From JADJNY01 sp046349615 (GTDB lineage: Bacteria; Planctomycetota; UBA1135; GCA-002686595), in assembly GCA_046349615.1 (NCBI GenBank), contig JAXMBZ010000004.1, positions 248,001 to 312,000 of the forward strand: a stretch of 64,000 bases of DNA. Direction: 5' to 3'. Each line of letters opens with the position of its first letter. The first letter of the stretch is position 1. Below, piece after piece: positions 18,920 to 27,409 of the stretch. The notes under the pieces were generated by a model, which was not told where the DNA came from, did no database searches, and worked only from the letters and a program-made list of their open reading frames with translations. Position numbers and translations under genes: made by a program.

Positions 18920-20176
18920 ATGTCCTCCCACGGTCCCCGCGCCGACGCGCCGCACGCGCGCGGCGGCGCGTTCGCGCCGGAAGGCCGCGGCGCGTTCGGC
19001 GGCTTCATCGGGCCGCGGAACCTCGCGGCGCTCGTCCAGAACGCGGCGCCGTTCCTCTACGACGGCTCGCACCCGCGCGCGAACTCGGTGCCGAGAGCGA
19101 CGGGCGCGCGCCTCGCCGACCACGGGAAGCACGCGCTCGGGTGGTGGTCGATCCTGCGCGAGGAAGCGCGCGTGCCGTCGACGGAGACGCCGACGTCGCG
19201 CGAACGCACGGACTACTTCGCGCTCTGCGTCGCGGCGCACTTCGCGAGCGCCGCGACCTACGTCCCGACCGACGTCGACACGAAGATCCGGCACGCGCTC
19301 TGGTTCGAAGCGGACCCGCTCGAGGAGCTGCTCGTGCGCCGCGACCTCGCGCTCGCGCTCGCCGAATGGGACCTGAACCCCGTCAGCGCGCGCATGGTGC
19401 GCGTCGACGGACTCGGCGACGTCTCGGGACACGACGGCGAGCGGCTCTCCGTCCTGTGCGGCGGTCTGCTCGCGTTCCACGCGCTCGGCGCGCCGGAGCT
19501 CGCGGAGCCGCTCGAGGCCGCCGTCGACGCCGAACTCGCGCGCGAGGCCCGCGCGTTCGACCTCGTCGCCCGCGAGCCGGGGCGCGAGAAGGAGCTCCTC
19601 GTGCTCGCCGCGGCGCTGACGCACAACGCGGGCGACGTGATGCAGGCGTTCAACGCGAAGGGCGCGAAGAAGATCGCGCCCGAGGTGCAGCACCGCTACG
19701 CGGACCTCGCGCGCGAGCGCTTCGAGCGCTACGGCGGCGCGTACGGCAAGGCCGCGGCGCTCTACCGCGACCTGCTCGCGAGCGAGGGCCACCGCAACTA
19801 CCCGCTGCGCGAGGTGAAGCTCCTGCGCGCGAGCCACGAGCTCCTGCTCCCGCCCGGCCCGTTCCTCGACGACTGGGGCGCGAAGCTCGCGACGTGGAAG
19901 GGGTGGACGAGCGCGCAGCGCGCGGAGGTCGTCGGCGGCGTCGTGCTCGGCTGTCGCAAGGTCGCGGGCCAGGAGAGCTACTACCGCGCGCTCGCGGGCT
20001 TCGACGGCGCGTTCCCCGGCGGACTCGCGGCGCGCGAGCTCGCGGGGAACGTCCCGAACGCCGTGCGGAAGGTGCTCGAGGACGCCGAGGTGCGCAAGAA
20101 GATCGCCGTGCGCCGTGTGTCGTTCGAGTCGATGTACGCGAAGCGCGCGCGCGCCGTGCTCGCGGCGTTCCGCTGA
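18920..20176 (+). CDS. Hypothetical protein in the glycan region
   Basis: I do not recognise this 418-residue protein. It has no signal peptide or membrane segment, and an N-terminal low-complexity stretch up to about residue 25. The body is largely alpha-helical, with runs such as EKELLVLAAALTHNAGDVMQ and VQHRYADLARERFERYGGAYG. The composition is rich in alanine, glutamate and arginine but well ordered, and codon use is as in its neighbours, so it is very likely a real cytoplasmic protein. It is on the plus strand, facing the minus-strand glycosyltransferases, with stops only 4 bases apart from the next gene. The start is supported by the TAGGCT element 9 bases upstream. Confidence 0.75.
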   Translation: MSSHGPRADAPHARGGAFAPEGRGAFGGFIGPRNLAALVQNAAPFLYDGSHPRANSVPRATGARLADHGKHALGWWSILREEARVPSTETPTSRERTDYFALCVAAHFASAATYVPTDVDTKIRHALWFEADPLEELLVRRDLALALAEWDLNPVSARMVRVDGLGDVSGHDGERLSVLCGGLLAFHALGAPELAEPLEAAVDAELAREARAFDLVAREPGREKELLVLAAALTHNAGDVMQAFNAKGAKKIAPEVQHRYADLARERFERYGGAYGKAAALYRDLLASEGHRNYPLREVKLLRASHELLLPPGPFLDDWGAKLATWKGWTSAQRAEVVGGVVLGCRKVAGQESYYRALAGFDGAFPGGLAARELAGNVPNAVRKVLEDAEVRKKIAVRRVSFESMYAKRARAVLAAFR

Positions 20177-20180
20177 ACGG

Positions 20181-21362
20181 TCAGCGCTCCTCGTCCATCC
20201 AGGCGAGGAGGCGCCGCGCGCGCGCGATCCACGCGTGCTCCGGCGCGCGCGCGCTGAACGCGGCGGCGAGGCGCTTCTGCAGGTGTGGATCCGCGAGCAG
20301 GCGCTGCAGCGCCGACGCGAGCGCGCCCGCGTCGTCCGCGGGGACGAGCAGCGCGTCGCGCTCGTGCGTCAGGAGCTCACGCAGGCTCGGGAGGTCGCTC
20401 GCGACGAGCGGCAGGCCCGCGGCCATGGACTCGAAGACCTTGAGCGGCGACGTGTAGCGCGCGGAGATCGCGGGCTTCGAACGGTTCGGCACGACGCCGA
20501 CGTCGCCGGCGGCGAGGTAGAGCGGCACGCGCTCGGGCGCCTGGAACCCGTCGATGCGCACGTTCGGGAGGCCGCCGACCTTCTGCCGCAGCCGCTTCAC
20601 GTCCGCGTCCATACCGCCCGCGATCACGACGTACGCGTCGGGGAGCCTGCGCGCGGCCTCGACGAGCAGGTCGACGCCCTTCCACTCGAGGAGGCCGCCC
20701 GTGTACACGACGAGCGGCACGGACGCGGGCAGCCCGAGCTCCGCGCGCGCCTTCGCCTTCGTCGGAAGGTGCGCGAAGCGCTCGGGCTCGAAGCCGTCGT
20801 GTTCGACGACGATGCGCTGCGCGTCGATGCCGAGCGCGACCAAGTCCTCCTTCACACCGTTCGAGATCGCGACGATGCCGGCGCAAGCGCGCGCGGACGC
20901 CTTGAGCGCGCGTCGGCGCAGACGCCCGCCCGGAACGCGATGGAGTTCGAGGAAGACGTTCGGCCGCTTCTTCTTCGCGAGCAGATGCGCCGTCTCGACC
21001 TCGCGTGTCAGCACGCGCGCGACCGGATGCGACTTCAGCACCATCCGCGCGGCGTTCTTGCCGAACGACTGCTCCTGCAGGCGCGCAGGCACGTACTGGA
21101 GCACGCGCGGCACGCGGTCGATCCAGTCGACGCACGGGATCGGCTCGAGGACCGGTTTCTCCGCGAGCTCGACGCCGTACCAACGCCACGCGTCCTGTCC
21201 CGGCGGGAGCTCGACGGCGGGCCGGCGCTTCGCGTGGAAGAGCGCCACGTGCGCGCCCGCGCGCTCGAAGGCGGCGGCCATCTGCACGACTTGGAGCGTC
21301 TGCGCGCGCTGGCTCGGGATGCGCGCGTTCGCGACGAGGACGAGGTCGACGGCGCGCGTCAT
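20181..21362 (-). CDS. GT4 glycosyltransferase
   Basis: The 393-residue protein is a GT-B enzyme of family GT4. Visible markers are LVLVANARIPSQRAQTLQVV at the N-terminus, a site for the acceptor (FLELHRVPGG), VAISNGVKEDL at the domain junction, and YTGGLLEWKGVDLLVEAARR with SPLKVFESMAAGLPLVASDL in the donor domain. Its ATG overlaps the stop of the upstream sulfatase-fold gene by four bases (21359-21362), so translation of the two is coupled and they probably act on the same glycan. The 4-base overlap fixes the start. Confidence 0.87.
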   Translation of the reverse strand: MTRAVDLVLVANARIPSQRAQTLQVVQMAAAFERAGAHVALFHAKRRPAVELPPGQDAWRWYGVELAEKPVLEPIPCVDWIDRVPRVLQYVPARLQEQSFGKNAARMVLKSHPVARVLTREVETAHLLAKKKRPNVFLELHRVPGGRLRRRALKASARACAGIVAISNGVKEDLVALGIDAQRIVVEHDGFEPERFAHLPTKAKARAELGLPASVPLVVYTGGLLEWKGVDLLVEAARRLPDAYVVIAGGMDADVKRLRQKVGGLPNVRIDGFQAPERVPLYLAAGDVGVVPNRSKPAISARYTSPLKVFESMAAGLPLVASDLPSLRELLTHERDALLVPADDAGALASALQRLLADPHLQKRLAAAFSARAPEHAWIARARRLLAWMDEER

Positions 21363-23512
21363 CGCGGCGCTCCATCGCTCGGCGGAGTCCTGCCGTCGCG
21401 CGGGGCGTCGTCCACGTCGAAGTCGCCCTTCGGCGGCGGCGGCAGGTCGTCCTCGCCGCCGACGCCGCCGTCGTAGCCGAGCCCGCGCATCAGCTCGTGC
21501 GTCTCCTCGTCGCGGCCCGACGCGCGGACCATCTCGGCCGGGATGGGCATCGACGTGCTCCACGCGAAGAGCTCGTCGAGCAGCGCGAGCGCGCGCTCCT
21601 TCTTCTCCGCGAGCACGTCGACCTCGTCGAGCACCCGCGGGTTCGCGTACTCGACGTAGCGCGGCGCGGTCTCCTTCGAACGCAGCGTCTTCTCCAGCTC
21701 GGCGCGCGCGGCCTGGGCGTCCTTCTGCAGCACGACGGAGCGCGGCACGTCGAGCTTCGCGCCGAGGTCCTGGATCGAGAGACGCACGCCGTTCTCGGCG
21801 AAGCTGAAGCGCCGGAGCGCGTCCTTCTCGCCGCGCACGAGCGGGAGCAGGCTCGCGCCGTCGAGCTTCGCGTACTCGTCCTCCGCCTTCGGCAGCGTGA
21901 GTCCCGCGAGGTCGCACACCGTCGGGAACACGTCGATCTCGTCCGTCAACGCGGCGACGCGCTTCCCCGCGGGCAGCTTCGTCGGCCACGCGATCAGGAG
22001 CGGCACGCGCAGCTCGCGCCGGACCATGTGGTTGTGCTCCCAGAGCCCGTCCTCGCCGAGCGACTCGCCGTGGTCCGCGGTGACGATCACGAGCGTGTTC
22101 GCGAGCTCGCCCGCGCGCTCGAGCTCGCGGACGAGGTCGCCGACGAGCGCGTCCGCCTGCGACACGCCCGCCGAATACAAGTCGCGGATCGCCTGCACGT
22201 CCGCCGCGGTGGGCGTGTACTTGCCCGACTCGATCGCGTAGCGGTGCTCGGCGTAGAACGCCTTGACCGGCCCCGTGTACGCGGGGTCGCGGTACATCCG
22301 CGCGAACTCCTGCGGCGGGTCGTACGGCGTGTGCGTCGAGTAGAGGTGCACCATCGCCATGAAGCGCTTGCCGCGCTGCTCGGCGATCCAGCGCCGCGCC
22401 TCCTTCGCGACGAGGCCCGAGTCGAAGCGCTTCTCGATGCGGTTCTTGAAGATCCAGAGCAGGAGCTCGGCGCGGAACTGGCTCCACGGGCTCGCGAGGT
22501 CCTGCAGCTCGTGCCCCGCGGTCTCCTCGAACACGAGGTCGAAGCCGCGCAGGAGCCCCGTCCCCTCCTGCAGCGTGCCCGTGTGGAAGCTCGCCGTCAC
22601 GTAGTCGTCGGGCTGGAGCGCTCGGCCGTCGAGGCGCGTCGCGTGCTTCAAGTGCCACGGCAGCGTCGCCTGCGCGCGCAACTGGTAGCCCGGCTTCATG
22701 CGCAGCATGCCGTGCCTGCGCGGGTACTTGCCGGTCAGGAGCGAGCCGAAGCTCGTCCACGTGAACGGCGCCTGCACGAACGCGTTCTCGAAGAGCACGC
22801 CGCGTTCCGCGAGCCGGTCGAAGTTCGGCGTCTTGACGCGGGTGTTCCCGTAGCAGCCGAGCTCGTCCTGCCGCAGCGCGTCGACGACGACGAGGAGCAC
22901 GTTCGGGAGGTCCGCGTTGCGGTCGTTCTTCGCGCCGCGCGCGCTCGAGCCCGACTCCTGCATCGCGAGCCAGACGCCGCCGACGAGCCACGCGAGCGCG
23001 CACGCGGCGGAGAAGGCGACCTGGACGCGCCGCGAGAGCCGCGCGAGGCCGCGCGCGGCGACGAAGCCGAGCGCGAGCCCGACGACGAGCGCGCCGCCGG
23101 CGACGGCGAGCCGTTCGGGCGACAGCGCCGACTTGCCGTAGAAGAGGACGTCGCGCGTGCGCCAGTAGAGCTCCGCCGTGAACCCCGCGCCGAGCCCCAG
23201 CGCGAGCAGCACCAGGTACCGTCCCGCGAGGTCGAGCCGCGCGATCAACGGGTGCAGCAGCACGCCGAGCACGACGAGGAGCAGCGCGAACACGATCGAG
23301 TACTGGAGCACCGTCCCCGCGCCGCACGCGAGCGCGGAGCCGACGCCGAGCCCGACGCGCGTCGAGCCGCCGCCGGTCGGGAGCGCGAGCAGCGCCGACG
23401 TCGCGAAGCCCGCGTCGACGAGCCCGAGCACGAGGCCGGAAAGCGCGGCGGCGAGGAGGCCCGCGCGCGCGCTCTGGAAGACCCCGCCCGGAGCGCTTCG
23501 ATCGGTCTGCAT
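21359..23512 (-). CDS. Membrane-anchored sulfatase-fold enzyme with Thr in the nucleophile position
   Basis: This 717-residue protein has four or five N-terminal membrane segments (about 15-185), then an alkaline-phosphatase-superfamily domain exposed outside the cytoplasm. The metal site starts at Asp211 in VVVDALRQDELG, and a second metal motif is VTADHGESLGEDG. In classical sulfatases the next motif is CxPSR, whose Cys becomes formylglycine. Here the aligned sequence is TWTSFGSLLTG, with Thr251 in place of Cys and Phe in place of Arg. A threonine nucleophile is what phosphoethanolamine or phosphoglycerol transferases (EptA, LtaS) use, so a transferase role is at least as likely as sulfate-ester hydrolysis. 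It is coupled by a 4-base overlap to the GT4 gene downstream. Confidence 0.82.
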   Translation of the reverse strand: MQTDRSAPGGVFQSARAGLLAAALSGLVLGLVDAGFATSALLALPTGGGSTRVGLGVGSALACGAGTVLQYSIVFALLLVVLGVLLHPLIARLDLAGRYLVLLALGLGAGFTAELYWRTRDVLFYGKSALSPERLAVAGGALVVGLALGFVAARGLARLSRRVQVAFSAACALAWLVGGVWLAMQESGSSARGAKNDRNADLPNVLLVVVDALRQDELGCYGNTRVKTPNFDRLAERGVLFENAFVQAPFTWTSFGSLLTGKYPRRHGMLRMKPGYQLRAQATLPWHLKHATRLDGRALQPDDYVTASFHTGTLQEGTGLLRGFDLVFEETAGHELQDLASPWSQFRAELLLWIFKNRIEKRFDSGLVAKEARRWIAEQRGKRFMAMVHLYSTHTPYDPPQEFARMYRDPAYTGPVKAFYAEHRYAIESGKYTPTAADVQAIRDLYSAGVSQADALVGDLVRELERAGELANTLVIVTADHGESLGEDGLWEHNHMVRRELRVPLLIAWPTKLPAGKRVAALTDEIDVFPTVCDLAGLTLPKAEDEYAKLDGASLLPLVRGEKDALRRFSFAENGVRLSIQDLGAKLDVPRSVVLQKDAQAARAELEKTLRSKETAPRYVEYANPRVLDEVDVLAEKKERALALLDELFAWSTSMPIPAEMVRASGRDEETHELMRGLGYDGGVGGEDDLPPPPKGDFDVDDAPRDGRTPPSDGAPR

Positions 23513-23522
23513 GGAAGCCGCG

Positions 23523-23528
23523 AGCCTA
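23523..23528 (-). promoter_or_regulatory. -10-like hexamer TAGGCT before the sulfatase-fold gene
   Basis: On the minus strand TAGGCT ends 10 bases before the ATG at 23512. It suggests that a transcript for the sulfatase-fold/GT4 pair begins here with a very short leader, separate from the glycosyltransferase genes upstream. Confidence 0.45.
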
Positions 23529-23581
23529 CGTCCCCGGAGCGGGCGACGGAAGCGCGGAGCGGACGGCGCGGCGGGGACGCC

Positions 23582-25366
23582 TCACGGCAGGCGGTAGCGG
23601 ACCTCGTCCGCGTTCGGTCGCTCGACGGCGCGCGCGCCGCTCGGGACGCGGTACTCGAGCCCGATCGCCGGACCGCGCGCGAGCACGCGCTCCTCGACCT
23701 CGAGCCCGTCGCCCGCGAGCGCGAAGCGGCGCTCGACGCGCGTCCCGGCGACCGGCGTGCCGTCGCGGTACGCGAGCGGCGCGCGCACGACGACCTCGAA
23801 GTCGCGCACGTCGACCTCCGGTGCGAGCGCGAACGAGCTCGAGACGCGCCCATCCGCGTAGTCGAGGACGCCTTCACGCAGCGCGCGCCACGGCTCGGCG
23901 AGCGCGGCGCCGACGCGCCCCGCGCGCGCGTGCACGCGCGCCGTCCAGAGCGAGAAGCGGAGCTCCGACGCGCCGCTCTTCCAGCCGCGCGCGAGCGAAC
24001 GCGCGCCGCGCGCCGTCCACTCGCCCTCGCCCGCGGGATCGAAGCGCTCGCGCAGGAGCGCGTCCTTCCCCGCGCGCTTGTCGAACACGCGCACGAGGCC
24101 GGAACCGCGCGGGCTGCCGTGGTTCACGTTCGACGCGGGCCGCGCGCCGCGCACCCAAGCGACGACGGCGCCGTCCTCGAGGCGCGCGAGTTGGGCGTTC
24201 GGGAACCACCGCAGCGCGAGGTCGAGCCCGGCGCCGCCGCTGCGCGGAGCGCGTTCGAGCTCGCGCGCCTCCGCCGCGCGCGCGCGCTCGAGTTCGGGCA
24301 GCACGCGCGCGATCCACGCCGCGTGTCCGGCCCAGAAGACGGGGCACTGGTAGCTCGCGCGCGCTCCCGCGCGCTCGACGTGGTCGCGCGGACGGCCGTC
24401 GGCCGCGAGCCGCGCCGCCCACGCGCGGAACGCGCGCAACGCCGCGAGCCCGTCGCCGACGCGACCGAGTTCGCTCGACCCGCGCGCGAACGCGTGGACG
24501 TCGAACGGATGCGACGCGACCTCGTGCGCGTCGCCCCAATACCAAGGCTTCGCCTCGACGAGCCCGCACTTCTGCCCGTCGGGCCCCTGCAGCGCGCGCG
24601 CGAAGTCGAGCCCGCGCGCGAGCTGCGGCGCGAAGAGCGCGCTCGCGCTCGCGCGGCCGAGGTCGGCGAGCGCCTGGAACAGGAACGCGGTGACGCGCGA
24701 CTGGTAGAACGCGGAGACGTCGCTCGCTCCGGCGTGCTCCGCGCCCCACTCGACGGGATGGTACGGGTAGCTGCCGTCGGCGTGCTGGATGCCCTCGAGC
24801 ACGCCGACCGCCTCGAGCGCCGCGCGTTCGAGCTCCGCGTCGTGCTCCAGCGACCACGCGCCCGCGAGCCCCGTGAGCCCCCACGCGCGCTGCGCCGGGA
24901 TCCCCTTGTCGAGCACCGCGTAGCGCAGGTACGTCCGCGCGTGCAGGAGCGCCGCCGCGCGGCACGCGTCGCGCTCCCCGGGCTCGAGCACCGGCCCGAG
25001 CGCGCGCACGTACGTCGCGAGCGCGTCCGTCGCCGCGCCGCCGTCGATGACGCTGTTCGAGCAGTTGAACGGGTCGTGCCGTCCCGGGCGAAACGTGTGG
25101 CACGGACTCGTCCCCTCGCGCACGAGGTTCGCGAGCAAACGCCGCGACTCGAGGCGCGCCTCGCGCCGCAGCAGCTGCTGGTCGGCCTGCGCGTCGTGCT
25201 CGAGCAGCGCGCACGCGAGCACGATCAGGCCCGCGTTGCTCCCCGTGTGCTCGACGCGGTGCCACGGACACACGATGCGCCCGTCCGCGCCGCGCAGGCC
25301 CGCGAGCCAACGGAACGTGCGGCGCAGCGGCTCGAGGAGCTCCTCGTTCGGCGCGAGCGGAGGCAT
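23582..25366 (-). CDS. Large hypothetical protein, alpha/alpha-toroid-like
   Basis: The 594-residue protein has no signal peptide. Residues 1-370 form repeated helix pairs with small-residue turns (LIVLACALLEHDAQAD, GLTGLAGAWSLEHDAE, IQHADGSYPYHPVEWG, VTAFLFQALADLG). This resembles the (alpha/alpha) toroid of glycoside hydrolases and polysaccharide lyases. Residues 400-594 are rich in beta strand and arginine/glutamate, as in the C-terminal beta-sandwich of heparinase-like lyases. No catalytic motif can be assigned with confidence. It sits between a GT2 gene 41 bases upstream and the sulfatase-fold gene 69 bases downstream, so action on the same glycan is likely by context. Exact family unknown. 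Confidence 0.7.
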   Translation of the reverse strand: MPPLAPNEELLEPLRRTFRWLAGLRGADGRIVCPWHRVEHTGSNAGLIVLACALLEHDAQADQQLLRREARLESRRLLANLVREGTSPCHTFRPGRHDPFNCSNSVIDGGAATDALATYVRALGPVLEPGERDACRAAALLHARTYLRYAVLDKGIPAQRAWGLTGLAGAWSLEHDAELERAALEAVGVLEGIQHADGSYPYHPVEWGAEHAGASDVSAFYQSRVTAFLFQALADLGRASASALFAPQLARGLDFARALQGPDGQKCGLVEAKPWYWGDAHEVASHPFDVHAFARGSSELGRVGDGLAALRAFRAWAARLAADGRPRDHVERAGARASYQCPVFWAGHAAWIARVLPELERARAAEARELERAPRSGGAGLDLALRWFPNAQLARLEDGAVVAWVRGARPASNVNHGSPRGSGLVRVFDKRAGKDALLRERFDPAGEGEWTARGARSLARGWKSGASELRFSLWTARVHARAGRVGAALAEPWRALREGVLDYADGRVSSSFALAPEVDVRDFEVVVRAPLAYRDGTPVAGTRVERRFALAGDGLEVEERVLARGPAIGLEYRVPSGARAVERPNADEVRYRLP

Positions 25367-25406
25367 GCGTGGATCTTGGCGGTCCGCGGCACGGCCTGCA
25401 ACGGCG

Positions 25407-26315
25407 TCAGCGACGGAGGAAGAGCTCGAAGTCCTGCCAGAGCGGGAGCAGCGGCTCCTCGACTGCGCCGTGCGCGCGACGCCAGCACTCGCGCACGCAG
25501 TGGTCGAGGAACGTCCAGGCCACGCACAGCTTCACCCACGCGCCCGACCACTTGCCGAAGTGCTTGCGGTAGTACGCGAGCCGGTTCCGCTGCCACTCGG
25601 CCTCGGCTTCGAGGTAGAAGCGGGTGCTCATCCCGCCGTGGTGGAGCGCGCACGCGTCCGCGAGGTAGGCGACGCGCCACCCGCGCTTCCAAAGGCGTCG
25701 ACACAGGTCCGCGTCGCCGAAGTAGAGCCACAGCGCCTCGTCGAACGGCCGCGTCGTCTTCAGCGCCTTCCGCCGCATGAGGAGACAGGCGCCCGACGCG
25801 TGCTGGACGTCGCCGTCGCGCGCGTAGTCGAAGTCGTCGGCGCCGAGGCGTTCGAGCTCGACATTGCCCGGGAACCAGCGCTCGAACGGCGTGCCCTGGA
25901 AGAGCGGCGTGAGCAGGTTCGGGAACCGCTGCACCGAGCGCAGCGTCGCGCCCTCGGAGTCGACGAGGCGCGGCGCGACGGCGCCGTACTTCGGGTTCTC
26001 CTCGAGGAACGCGACGAGGCGGCGCAGCGCGTCGGGCGCGACGACGACGTCCGTGTGCAGGAAGCAGACGTACGCGCCGCGCGCGAGCTCCGCGCCTTGG
26101 TTGCAGGCGTGCGCGTAGCCCGTGTTCCGCGCGTTGCGGACGAGCCGCACCCACGGGAATTGCTCGTGCACCATGCGCGCGGAGCCGTCGCGACTCCCGT
26201 TGTCGACGACGAGCACCTCGGACGACGGCGGCAGCGCCGCCTTGAGCGACTCGAGGCACGCGCGCAGGAGCTCGCGCGTGTTCCAGGACGGCACGACGAC
26301 GCTGAGGACGGTCAC
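25407..26315 (-). CDS. GT2 glycosyltransferase, rhamnosyltransferase-like
   Basis: The 302-residue protein is a GT-A fold enzyme of family GT2, inverting, with nucleotide-sugar donor. Motifs in order are VVPSWNTRELLRACLESL, VDNGSRDGSARM, the NTGYAHACNQGAEL loop, the metal-binding LHTDVVV (in place of DxD), SGACLLMRR and LYFGDADLCRRLWKRGW. This order is typical of rhamnosyltransferases and related O-antigen enzymes. The start is GTG at 26315, where the family sequence begins; it overlaps the stop of the upstream GT4 gene by four bases. No membrane segment is seen. Confidence 0.87.
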   Translation of the reverse strand: MTVLSVVVPSWNTRELLRACLESLKAALPPSSEVLVVDNGSRDGSARMVHEQFPWVRLVRNARNTGYAHACNQGAELARGAYVCFLHTDVVVAPDALRRLVAFLEENPKYGAVAPRLVDSEGATLRSVQRFPNLLTPLFQGTPFERWFPGNVELERLGADDFDYARDGDVQHASGACLLMRRKALKTTRPFDEALWLYFGDADLCRRLWKRGWRVAYLADACALHHGGMSTRFYLEAEAEWQRNRLAYYRKHFGKWSGAWVKLCVAWTFLDHCVRECWRRAHGAVEEPLLPLWQDFELFLRR

Positions 26316-27409
26316 GCGGCACCTCCGCGCGGCGTCGACATCTCGCGCACGAGCCGCTCCATGAGCGCGTCGACCTCGTGGTCGCGGCGCACGATCGCGC
26401 GCAGGCGTTCGCCCAGCGCCTCGGCGCGTTCGCGCGGGAGGTCGAGCGCGTGCTCGAGCCGTTCGGCGAGCGCGCGCGCGTCGCCCTTCGGGAAGCGCAT
26501 CCACGCATCGTCGGGCGCGAGCTCGCGCACGAGCGGCGGCACGGCCTCGTTGCACGAGACCACGGGCCGCTTCGAGGCCCACGCCTCGAGCACGACCTTG
26601 TCGAGGCTCCCCGTCGAGCTCGCGTTGACGACCACGCTCGCGCGGCGATACCACGCGGGGATCGATCGGTACGGCACTTCGCCGGGGCGGTTCACGTGCG
26701 CGCCGAGGTTCAGCGCTTCGATGCGCTCCTCGACGGCCTTCCGGTAACTCTCGTCCTGCACGGTCAGTCCTCCTCCCACGAGGTCGAGGACGACGTCCCG
26801 TCCGCGCGCACGAACGAGCGCGAGCGCCTCGAGGACCGTCAACGGGTCCTTCGAGGGCGTCAGACGCCCGATGCTGAGCACGCGCGACGGTCCTGCCACG
26901 GGCCGTTCCGGCGCGGGATCCTCTCCCCTTCTCTCCACGAAGTGGTCCAGGTCGATGCCGTGACCCGTGACCACACGCCGATCCGTATCGACGCGGAGGG
27001 ATTCCAGACTTGCGGTGAACACCTTTTCGACGCGGGGGATCGCGGCGAGCAGACGCCGGTCGACGCCGGCGTGCGTGTACCAGAGATAGGTCCGCGCTCC
27101 GGCGCGCCGTGCGGGGCCGCTCGCGAGCAGCGCGTAGCGCGGCACCATGTGCGCGAGCACGACGTCGAAGCGGTCCTTCGTGAGCGCCTCGCGCAAGTAC
27201 GCCTGGTACCGCAACCAGCGCACGATGCGGCCGCGGCGGCCGACGACGCGCACGTCGACGTTCGGCGGCAGCGTCGAGAGATCGCCCGCTTCGAGCGTGA
27301 TCGCGCGCACGCGCTCGCAGTGCCGCGCGAGCCCCGCGAGCCAGCGCGGCACGAAGCCGAGCACGGCGTCGTCCGCGTCGACGACCTGCGTGAGGAAGAG
27401 CAGCTTCAC
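26312..27409 (-). CDS. GT4 glycosyltransferase
   Basis: This 365-residue GT-B protein starts at GTG 27409 with VKLLFLTQVVDADDAVLGF. The N-domain includes VVLAHMVPRYALLASG and YLWYTHAGVDRRLLAA. The C-domain has LSIGRLTPSKDPLTVLEAL and the donor motif SLDKVVLEAWASKRPVVSC. Four-base overlaps join it to the GT4 gene upstream and the GT2 gene downstream, marking a tightly coupled set. The donor loop (GSLDKVVLE) replaces the usual EGxP/FG, so the donor may differ from those of the neighbouring enzymes. Confidence 0.85.
   Translation of the reverse strand: MKLLFLTQVVDADDAVLGFVPRWLAGLARHCERVRAITLEAGDLSTLPPNVDVRVVGRRGRIVRWLRYQAYLREALTKDRFDVVLAHMVPRYALLASGPARRAGARTYLWYTHAGVDRRLLAAIPRVEKVFTASLESLRVDTDRRVVTGHGIDLDHFVERRGEDPAPERPVAGPSRVLSIGRLTPSKDPLTVLEALALVRARGRDVVLDLVGGGLTVQDESYRKAVEERIEALNLGAHVNRPGEVPYRSIPAWYRRASVVVNASSTGSLDKVVLEAWASKRPVVSCNEAVPPLVRELAPDDAWMRFPKGDARALAERLEHALDLPRERAEALGERLRAIVRRDHEVDALMERLVREMSTPRGGAA

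Noticed and set aside
18808..19008. N-terminal extension of the GT4 protein at 17623-18807
   Set aside because: The added 67 residues are low-complexity and overlap the start of the divergent gene at 18920. The GT4 N-terminus begins at MALRVLYL.
21005..25780. A 1591-codon open frame on the plus strand
   Set aside because: It lies opposite the GT4, sulfatase-fold and toroid-like genes. Its product is arginine/alanine/glutamate-rich without any domain pattern, typical of shadows in DNA with GC-rich third positions.
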